Positions 19,620 through 25,810 of a stretch of 64,000 nt of DNA are shown here, one piece after another (position 1 is the stretch's first letter; each line of letters starts with the position of its first letter). The stretch is from Natronolimnohabitans innermongolicus JCM 12255 (GTDB taxonomy: Archaea; Halobacteriota; Halobacteria; Halobacteriales; Natrialbaceae). The notes beneath the pieces are model-generated. The model was given only the letters and a program-made list of their open reading frames with translations. It made no database searches and was not told where the DNA came from. A program made the translations under genes and the position numbers. The stretch is from assembly GCF_000337215.1 (NCBI RefSeq), contig NZ_AOHZ01000003.1, forward strand, positions 1-64,000. The letters are read 5' to 3'.

Positions 19620-20636
19620 TCAGTTGCCCGCTGTTCCGTCGATCGGGTAGTCCCGGTCGATCCACTCCTGAACGCCTTCTTTTAGGGCGTACACCTCCGT
19701 ATAGCCGTCTTCGATCAGTGATGCCGCCCGCTGGCCGGCCAGCACGTACGGACACGGACAGTAGGTGACGATCCGAGTGTCGGTCGCGACGTCCGCGAGC
19801 GGATCGTCGGTCGACCGACCGTCCGGTGCTGGACTCGAGACGGCGCCGTCGATGTGGAGTTGGTCGTAGGCCGTCCGTGACCGCGCGTCCACGATTATCA
19901 GATCGTTATCGTTTTCGTACCAATCGGCGACGTCGGTCGTCGGGGCGAGTGGAACGTCGATCTCGCCGACGGTGTAGGTCTCGTACTCGCCCTCGCCTTC
20001 GGACGAACCCGACTCGTCGCGGTCTTCGTCATCCCACTCGTCGGTCTCGAGACCCGGATCGTCCGTGAGCACGAGTTCGATCCGCCCGTCTTCGGGTGCG
20101 ACCTCGACGTATCGATCGAGATACTCGCAGGTGTCGTCGTCGACGGGTTCGCGCTCGAGTTCGGTTCCGACGACGGCGTAGGCCGATCCGTCGGCCGTGT
20201 AGAAGACGATCGAACCGGGATAGCCGCTGGCGTCGAAAACGACCTGTCCGTACTCGTCGTCGTACTCGACGGCCCAGATTACGTGCGTTCGGCCGACCGT
20301 CGGCGCCGCGTCGCTCGTTTCGGCGGCCTCGAGCGGTTCGCGGTCGTCGAACTTCGCGTGACTGCAGGCGTGGATGTGATCCACGGACGCCTCCGCGAGT
20401 AACTCGACTCCGTTCGCCGCCGTCGGATCCGACTCGGACTCCGTTCCGTCGTCGTCGGTCTCTTCCCTCTCAGTCTCGCCTTCGTCGCCGGTTGGTGTCG
20501 AATCGTCGTCGGTCTCGGCGGCTTCGTCGGTGCCGTCGCCCTCGGTATCCGAACCCGAGCCGGTACAGCCGGCCAGCGCAGCGATCGATACCGTCCCGAT
20601 ACCGGCCTCGAGTATGGCTCGTCGTGAACGCTCCAT
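19620..20636 (-). CDS. Tat/lipobox-anchored rhodanese-domain lipoprotein
   Basis: This 338-residue protein starts MERSRRAILEAGIGTVSIAA followed by LAGC, a lipobox with an arginine pair, so it is probably an exported lipoprotein. An acidic Asp/Glu/Thr linker of about 50 residues follows. A middle domain has HIHACSHAKFD (possible metal or thiol site), then a C-terminal rhodanese domain: VDARSRTAYDQLHIDGAVS and the active-site loop YCPCPYVLAGQRA, with two cysteines where rhodaneses have one. It may act in extracellular sulfur or thiol chemistry. The ATG at 20636 is preferred to the GTG at 20645 because TTTAAATTT (20658-20666) sits 26 bp upstream. Confidence 0.85.
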   Translation of the reverse strand: MERSRRAILEAGIGTVSIAALAGCTGSGSDTEGDGTDEAAETDDDSTPTGDEGETEREETDDDGTESESDPTAANGVELLAEASVDHIHACSHAKFDDREPLEAAETSDAAPTVGRTHVIWAVEYDDEYGQVVFDASGYPGSIVFYTADGSAYAVVGTELEREPVDDDTCEYLDRYVEVAPEDGRIELVLTDDPGLETDEWDDEDRDESGSSEGEGEYETYTVGEIDVPLAPTTDVADWYENDNDLIIVDARSRTAYDQLHIDGAVSSPAPDGRSTDDPLADVATDTRIVTYCPCPYVLAGQRAASLIEDGYTEVYALKEGVQEWIDRDYPIDGTAGN

Positions 20637-20657
20637 AGTCGACACTCAAACTACTTG

Positions 20658-20666
20658 TTTAAATTT
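20658..20666 (-). promoter_or_regulatory. TATA box of rhodanese lipoprotein gene
   Basis: tttaaattt (read on either strand) is centred 26 bp upstream of the ATG at 20636, fitting a leaderless start. Confidence 0.55.
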
Positions 20667-20729
20667 GTTATCTTATTCTCTCCTGTTAATATTGCGTCCT
20701 CGAACAGTCTGCGCCACCGCCGGTTGCAG

Positions 20730-21403
20730 TCAGTTACCTGACGCGGCCGCTTCGTTCCGATCCCACGGCAGCAGCCCGTCGTATCCGTCAGGAACGAACG
20801 GACAGAGTGGATCGCTCTCGAGGGGATCGCCGGTCGTCGCGAACGCGCGAGAACGGCTGCCGCCACAGACCCGCCGGTAGGGACAGGCGCCGCACTTGCT
20901 CCGAAGTCGGCCGCGGTCGCGTAGCGATTCGAACAGCGCCGACTCCCGGTAGCTCTCGTATACGGGTCTGCCACGGACGTTGCCGGCCGACTTCGGCAGG
21001 AATCCGGGGGGAACACGTCGCCGGTGTGGCTGACGAACGCGAAGCCATCGCCGGCGACGATTCCCGAGCGACGGCGGACGCCGTCGGCCGGCCTCGAGTC
21101 GCCGGGGTCGCCGCGGCCGTTGCGTTCGTCCCGTCGCTGTATCGAAACGCACCGGTACTGGGGTGCTTCGGTCGTTTTGACGCCGAACGGCGCGGCGTCG
21201 CTGCTGTCGTCGAGCCAGGCCATCACCGCGTCGGCTTCGGCGGGATCGAGCAGCCGCGTCCCCTCGGCCGTCGAGAGTTCGTCGGGGTGGCGATCCGGCT
21301 TCGCGTCGGCGCGGCAGTGATCGCAGGCGAGCCCGCAGGCCCGTGTGAGCTCCCAGATCAGGACGAACGGTCGCGAGGACGTATCGAGAGTTCCGGGGCG
21401 CAT
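20730..21403 (-). pseudogene. decayed AhbD-like (TIGR04053-type) radical SAM/SPASM gene
   Basis: The N-terminus is intact: RPFVLIWELTRACGLACDHC contains the CxxxCxxC cluster motif of AhbD/NirJ-type heme-synthesis radical SAM enzymes. After DELSTAEGTRLLD the sequence jumps to PAEADAVMAWLDDSSDAAPF and GVKTTEAPQYR, a segment that in intact relatives lies some 150-170 residues later, so most of the TIM barrel is missing in frame. Further on a second lesion, one base too few in a C6 run near 21010, shifts the frame: FVSHTGDVFPP continues as GFLPKSAGNVRGRPVYESYR and a SPASM end with CGACPYRRVC in another frame down to 20730. The intact family makes heme from Fe-coproporphyrin III, so this copy cannot be active as read. 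Confidence 0.85.
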
Positions 21404-21551
21404 TGGCTGCCCCCGCTCGAGACCGGACGAAAAGCCGCCTCTCGTTCCGGATTCGCTGGAACGGCACGAACGGATTCGGCCGCGCTGGCGGGTGTTCCCA
21501 CGCGCTGGGAGTTTCAGTCACGGCTTTCGACGCCGATTCGAACGTTTCGGT

Positions 21552-21851
21552 ATGGACGAGACGGGAACGGAAGCACGCGAGCGTATCGACGCCGTCGGCC
21601 GCGGCAATCCAACCTCGCAGTGGGAAGTGTTCTACCGCGACGAACCCGGCGAGACGCTGTCTCACGTCGGCAGCGTCGCGGCCGAAAGCGCGACCGAAGC
21701 TCACGAACACGCCTCGAGCCTGTTCGGCCGCGACGGCGTCGACGTCTGGCTCTGTCCCGCCGCCGACGTCGCCCGATTCTCGACGCGGGGTCTCGAGCCG
21801 TCCCGCTCCGAACACCGATCGGACGGAACGCCGCGGGTGAGCGACGCGTGA
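21552..21851 (+). CDS. Htur_1727-type rSAM-partnered small protein
   Basis: This 99-residue protein (MDETGTEARERIDAVGRGNP, then TSQWEVFYRDEPGETLSHVG) resembles the haloarchaeal family annotated as Htur_1727-family rSAM-partnered candidate RiPP (TIGR04031, from memory). Its C-terminal part has LFGRDGVDVWLCPAADVARF with a single Cys. The stop codon overlaps the GTG start of ahbC (gtga, 21848-21851), so the two are translated together. The frame is open upstream to 21345 but that part is arginine-rich; the ATG at 21552 is the natural start. Whether it is a modified peptide or an accessory subunit of the heme-pathway radical SAM enzymes is not settled; the coupling favours a direct partnership. 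Confidence 0.8.
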   Translation: MDETGTEARERIDAVGRGNPTSQWEVFYRDEPGETLSHVGSVAAESATEAHEHASSLFGRDGVDVWLCPAADVARFSTRGLEPSRSEHRSDGTPRVSDA

Positions 21852-23065
21852 TTTCGATCAGCAAACTCCTCTGTGATCTCGACGCCGAGGGCGACGGGCT
21901 CCGATACGATGCGGCCGACGGCTCCACGAAGCCACAGATCACCGCGACGAAACAGCGCCGGCCGGTCGTCGTCTGGAACGCGACCCGGCGCTGTAACCTC
22001 CACTGTTCGCACTGCTACGCCGGCGCCGACCTCGAGGCCGCGCCCGGCGAGTTTTCGACGGCCGAAGCGAAGACCTTCCTCGAGCAGTTAGCGGCGTACG
22101 ACGTTCCGGTCGTGCTCTTCTCGGGCGGCGAACCGCTCGTGCGCGACGATCTGGTCGAACTCGTCGATTACGCGGCCGATCTGGGGCTGCGACCGGTGTT
22201 GTCCTCGAACGGAACCCTCGTGACCCGGGAGAACGCCAACGCGCTGCGGGATGCGGGACTGCAGTACGCCGGCATCTCGGTCGACGGCCTCCCCGAGCGG
22301 AACGATCGGTTCCGCGGAACGGACGGCGCGTTCGAGGCCGCCGTCCGCGGCATCGAGAACTGTCTCGAGGTCGGGCTCAAGACCGGCCTGCGGTACACGA
22401 TCACCGAAGCCAACGCGCCCGACCTCGAGGGCGTCGTCAACCTGCTCGCCGAGAAGGGGCTCGACCGATTCTGCTTCTACCACCTCGACTACGGCGGCCG
22501 CGGCGCCGAAATCGCCGACGCCGACCTCTCGCCGAGCGAGAAGCGCGACGCCGTCAGGCGAGTCGCGGATCTCACGCTCGAGTACCACGACCGCGGCGAG
22601 GAGATCGAGACGCTACTGGTTGGCAACTACGCCGACGCGGCCTTCCTCGTCGAGTACGCCCGCGAGGAGTTCGGCGAAGCGAAGGCGCGGGCGGTCTACG
22701 ACTACCTCGAGCGAAACGGCGGCGATCCCACGGGTGAGCGGATCGCGGACGTCGACTACGCCGGCAACGTCCACCTCACGCAGTTCTGGCAGGGGTACAG
22801 CCTCGGCAACGTCCGAGACCGGCCGTTCGGCGAAATCTGGGACGACGAGTCGAATCCGTTGCTCGCCGCGCTCCGAAACCGCGAGGAGCACCTCTCCGGA
22901 CGGTGTGGGGACTGTCGCTACCGGTCGATCTGTCGCGGCGGCTCGCGCCTGCGCGCGCTCGCGGCGACCGGCGACCCGTTCGCGCCCGACCCGCAGTGTT
23001 ACCTGCGCGAGGACGAGGTGGGTCGCGACGGCGCGAGTCCCGTCGCCGGCGGAACCGCAGAGTAG
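21848..23065 (+). CDS. ahbC: AhbC-like radical SAM protein (12,18-didecarboxysiroheme deacetylase / NirJ2 type)
   Basis: This 405-residue radical SAM/SPASM enzyme matches the AhbC/NirJ2 pattern along its length: start ISISKLLCDLDAEGDGLRYD, VVVWNATRRCNLHCSHCYAG with the CxxxCxxC [4Fe-4S]-SAM motif, VLFSGGEPLVR, FCFYHLDYGGRG, NVHLTQFWQGYSLGNVRDRP, and a SPASM-type end with CGDCRYRSICRGGSRLRALA. AhbC removes two acetate side chains from didecarboxysiroheme, giving Fe-coproporphyrin III, in the siroheme-dependent heme route of archaea. The start is a GTG overlapping the previous stop (gtga). The step after it (AhbD) is encoded by the broken gene next door, so an intact ahbD paralogue must exist elsewhere if heme is made this way. 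Confidence 0.9.
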   Translation: MISISKLLCDLDAEGDGLRYDAADGSTKPQITATKQRRPVVVWNATRRCNLHCSHCYAGADLEAAPGEFSTAEAKTFLEQLAAYDVPVVLFSGGEPLVRDDLVELVDYAADLGLRPVLSSNGTLVTRENANALRDAGLQYAGISVDGLPERNDRFRGTDGAFEAAVRGIENCLEVGLKTGLRYTITEANAPDLEGVVNLLAEKGLDRFCFYHLDYGGRGAEIADADLSPSEKRDAVRRVADLTLEYHDRGEEIETLLVGNYADAAFLVEYAREEFGEAKARAVYDYLERNGGDPTGERIADVDYAGNVHLTQFWQGYSLGNVRDRPFGEIWDDESNPLLAALRNREEHLSGRCGDCRYRSICRGGSRLRALAATGDPFAPDPQCYLREDEVGRDGASPVAGGTAE

Positions 23066-23086
23066 GTCCGAGCGGTTGCGATTCGG

Positions 23087-23224
23087 CTATTCGCGGTCGA
23101 CGCGGACGCGCGTCACGTGACCGCCGCACCCGCACCGATCGACGTACTCGAGGTTCGCCGACCACGAGACCTCGTGGCTGCGGCGGGTAACCGGTTCGAT
23201 CGGCGGGTCCGAACTATCGCTCAT
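23087..23224 (-). CDS. short CGCGG-type peptide (possibly internally deleted)
   Basis: This 45-residue protein reads MSDSSDPPIEPVTRRSHEVS, then WSANLEYVDRCGCGGHVTRV and RVDRE. The CGCGGHVTRV tail matches my recollection of a haloarchaeal CGCGG-family rSAM-modified RiPP candidate of about 90-100 residues. In that family, as I remember it, SWSANLE and the CGCGG tail are separated by about 45-50 residues, which are absent here, so this copy looks internally deleted in frame. Three residues, Cys-Gly-Cys, are the likely modification or metal site. It is convergent with ahbC and lies beside a damaged radical SAM gene. It could be a real short peptide instead. Confidence 0.55.
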   Translation of the reverse strand: MSDSSDPPIEPVTRRSHEVSWSANLEYVDRCGCGGHVTRVRVDRE

Positions 23225-23325
23225 ACGTGCTCGTCGGTCTCGAACAGCTGTAAGCGCTGAGACGAATCCGTTCGGCCAGCGGCGCCGACGCTGGTCGGAA
23301 TCGCGTCCGATCTTCCCTCCCCCAC

Positions 23326-23733
23326 TCAACAGCAGAACAAGAAAGGATAGACGAGCGCGATTCGATCGCCCTCCTCAAGTTCCGTCTCGAACCCCTCGTA
23401 GTGCTCGTTGAACCGGCCGTTGATCAGGACGCGAGCGTAGGGTCGAGTCTGTTCGCCCTCCGGATTCTTTCGCCAGGTGCCCGGCAACTCGTCGGGCGCC
23501 GGCGCCCAGCCGCGGTGGGTCGCCTCGGCTTCCGTTTCGGCGATCACCAGCTCTTCGACGTCGTAATCGGCGAAGAAGGCCTCGAGGAACTCGCGCAACC
23601 GCGTCCCCGCGAACGGATACTCGAGTTCGTGGACGCCGATGGCGTCTCGAACGTGGCCCGTACAGCGAACGGTAACGGTCGTTCGGTCGGACCGATCCTG
23701 CGTGGCTTCTCGGTGTGTCGCTTCGAGCGGCAT
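23326..23733 (-). CDS. MoaD/ThiS-like beta-grasp protein with Cys-Cys C-terminus
   Basis: This 135-residue protein has a ubiquitin-like beta-grasp pattern: TTVTVRCTGHVRDAIG, LREFLEAFFADYDVEEL, then ARVLINGRFNEHYEGFETEL and EEGDRIALVYPFLFCC. Sulfur carriers such as MoaD or ThiS end in Gly-Gly, the site of adenylation; this one ends Phe-Leu-Phe-Cys-Cys, so normal activation by MoeB/ThiF is not expected. An insert of about 40 residues after the second helix is unusual too. The frame opens at 23829, but the Met at 23733 is the better start. It neighbours the radical SAM locus, and a role as scaffold or metal/thiol carrier there is only a guess. Confidence 0.75.
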   Translation of the reverse strand: MPLEATHREATQDRSDRTTVTVRCTGHVRDAIGVHELEYPFAGTRLREFLEAFFADYDVEELVIAETEAEATHRGWAPAPDELPGTWRKNPEGEQTRPYARVLINGRFNEHYEGFETELEEGDRIALVYPFLFCC

Positions 23734-24041
23734 ACCGGCACGTACGCGTTCGAGAGTCGCCCGTTCGTCGCCGAATATATTCGGCTCAGTTGCGGGCTGT
23801 CGATGCGTGCTCCGCTTCCCACGTAACACTAGTACCCGGCAATATTGACCGAAGACGGCCGGACGAGAGCCAATTACCGCTCACAATGGGTGCCTGTAAA
23901 CTCGAGAGGGGTCACTGAAATGATCAACTCGTGGTGAATATAGTTGTATTTTATCTATTATAGACACAAATATATGCAGTAACGAACAGAGTTGTTGTCT
24001 GACGCCCAACTCTGTCCTACAAGACGTCATTGGGGACAGCA

Positions 24042-24049
24042 GATTTATG
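24042..24049 (+). promoter_or_regulatory. TATA-like element of HalOD1 gene
   Basis: gatttatg is centred 28-30 bp upstream of the ATG at 24075, supporting a leaderless start there rather than at 24051. The preceding 23925-24000 is AT-rich. Confidence 0.45.
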
Positions 24050-24074
24050 AGTGACGCCTGTAAGGGTGCGAGCA

Positions 24075-24365
24075 ATGCTACTCTCAGTCGACCGTTCGAG
24101 TGCCACTACGACCGACTCGCTTAGTTTCGAAGTCATCGCCGCCGTCGCGGAGAAAGAGGGCGTGGACCCGGTCGAAATCGAACCGCCGGAGTACGACGCG
24201 CTGTACGACGTCATCAATCCCGAAGCGCTCGACGCCCTCTTCGCCGACCGCGACGACGGAACGAGTCGCGCCACCGGTCGCGTCGAGTTCGCGTTCTCCG
24301 GCTATCGAATCGTCGTCACCAGCGACGGCGAGGTCGAGGCCCACGAGCGAGACGGGAGCCGGTAG
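24075..24365 (+). CDS. HalOD1 output-domain protein
   Basis: This 96-residue protein is a stand-alone HalOD1 domain: DSLSFEVIAAVAEKEGVDPV, EIEPPEYDALYDVINPEALD, ALFADRD and a C-terminal strand pair VEFAFSGYRIVVTSDGEVEA. HalOD1 is a haloarchaeal output module often fused to receiver domains and also found alone in many copies per genome. The task is presumably regulatory but the partner is unknown. The start at 24075 is supported by an AT-rich element at the leaderless distance. Confidence 0.9.
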   Translation: MLLSVDRSSATTTDSLSFEVIAAVAEKEGVDPVEIEPPEYDALYDVINPEALDALFADRDDGTSRATGRVEFAFSGYRIVVTSDGEVEAHERDGSR

Positions 24366-24428
24366 TTCGATCGTCGGTACCGGCCGGAAGCCGTCGACGG
24401 TCAGCGATCGGCGATCAACACTCAGCGA

Positions 24429-24866
24429 TCAGCGACGAGCCGAACCGATACGCCGACGCCAGTCGTCCGGAATCGGCCGCGACTGCTCGGTCTCCCGGTC
24501 CAGAAGGACCTGTACGGTTTGGGCCGTCGCCGCCCGCTCCCCGTCCGCACGGACCTCGTATCGCATGGGGATGCTCGAGGTCCCGAGTTCCGGAACGCCG
24601 ATCGCGACGGTGACCGACTCGTCGGCCTCGATCGCTCGCGCGTACTCGATCTCGAGGCTCGCGAGGACGGTGCCGATGTCGGGCAGCGAGACGCCGACGA
24701 CCTCCTCGAAGTACGCTTCGCGGGCCTCCTCGAGGTACGTCGCGTAGACGGCGTTGTTGACGTGGCCCATAAAGTCGATATCGCGGAGTCGGACGTCGAT
24801 CGAGACCTCGTAGTCGTACGCCGCGTCGTCACCGCTCTCGTCGTCGCGTTCGGTTCCGGTGGTCAT
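24429..24866 (-). CDS. 4HBT-type acyl-CoA thioesterase
   Basis: This 145-residue hot-dog-fold thioesterase has the FMGHVNNAVYATYLEEAR signature of the 4-hydroxybenzoyl-CoA thioesterase/YbgC group, with the catalytic Asp in RLRDIDFMGHVNN. It hydrolyses an acyl-CoA to acid and CoA; the acyl chain is unknown. A 20-residue acidic N-terminal tail precedes the domain. The frame is open to 24944, but the Met at 24866 avoids a basic non-conserved extension. The RNase-H-fold gene is on the same strand upstream. Confidence 0.9.
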   Translation of the reverse strand: MTTGTERDDESGDDAAYDYEVSIDVRLRDIDFMGHVNNAVYATYLEEAREAYFEEVVGVSLPDIGTVLASLEIEYARAIEADESVTVAIGVPELGTSSIPMRYEVRADGERAATAQTVQVLLDRETEQSRPIPDDWRRRIGSARR

Positions 24867-24969
24867 CGTCCCCGTCAACGAAGCCGATGGCCGTATAACC
24901 GCGTGATCGATGCGATCCGTTTCGCCGCGGCGAGCGGAAAACACATCGGCGACCTCGTCCTCGCCGGAC

Positions 24970-25728
24970 TCACTGCTCGGTACGGGCCGCCTCGAAGACG
25001 CGCTCGTGGAGTCGCTCGGCGACGATCTCCATCAGCGGCTCCATGTTGCGCGTGTCCGCGCGGTTGTACTCGACGAGCGTCTCGAGGGCGCTCTCGTCGC
25101 CGGACTCGTACTGGTGCCAGAGGCGAACGGCGTCGCGGCCGCTGATGTCGGGCATGTCACGGTCGATGCCGAGGTCGCGTTCGATCGCCTTCAGGCCGCC
25201 GTCGAGGTCAAGTTGCTTGCAGGGGTACATGAGATCGACGTGTGGCGTCGTCACGTCGATATCGTAGCAGGTTTCGAGGAAGGGGACGTCGAAGCGCTGT
25301 CCGTTGAACGTGACCAGCAGCGACGAGTCGTCGAGTTCGCGCTCGAGTCGTCGCGCGGTCAGATCGCGGTCTTTGACGAACGTCTTCGTCTCGCCATCGC
25401 GGTGAACGCTGACGGTCGTCACGTCGTTGCAGGTCGCGTCGAGGCCGGTCGTCTCGATATCTAGAAAGCAGGTCTCGTCGCTGACGTTCTCGTAGCACCG
25501 CCAGCGACTCGAAGCGGGCAACGCGTCGGCGAAGACGGAGACGTCGCCGCGCTCGAGGTGTGACCATCCCTCGTCGATGAACGATTCGATGCGAGCCGCC
25601 ACCGTGGCGCCGACGGCGTCGGCGCTGCGGTCGAAGTCGTCCCAGTGGGTGATCCCCTCCTGCCAGAGCCGGCGTTCGGTCGTCTCACCGACGCCGCGGA
25701 CGGGAATGAAACTGTTCTCGATTCTCAC
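24970..25728 (-). CDS. RNase-H-fold 3'-5' exonuclease (RNase_H_2/YprB-like)
   Basis: This 252-residue protein has a DEDD exonuclease core: CFLDIETTGL (first Asp-Glu pair), LVTFNGQRFDVPFLE (second Asp) and LVEYNRADTRNMEPL (third Asp). The N-terminal 40 residues look like a helix-hairpin-helix region (VRGVGETTERRLWQEGI). It is of the YprB/RNase_H_2 type, probably a metal-dependent exonuclease on RNA or DNA. A longer relative occurs at 62704-64000, there beside a helicase; this copy stands alone. Confidence 0.88.
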   Translation of the reverse strand: MRIENSFIPVRGVGETTERRLWQEGITHWDDFDRSADAVGATVAARIESFIDEGWSHLERGDVSVFADALPASSRWRCYENVSDETCFLDIETTGLDATCNDVTTVSVHRDGETKTFVKDRDLTARRLERELDDSSLLVTFNGQRFDVPFLETCYDIDVTTPHVDLMYPCKQLDLDGGLKAIERDLGIDRDMPDISGRDAVRLWHQYESGDESALETLVEYNRADTRNMEPLMEIVAERLHERVFEAARTEQ

Positions 25729-25810
25729 ACTGTCTGAGGGGGGCCGGGGAAACTAAAAGCGATTGGATCGATTCGACGGCCGTCGAAACGTGGCGGCCGT
25801 CGATCAGCGA

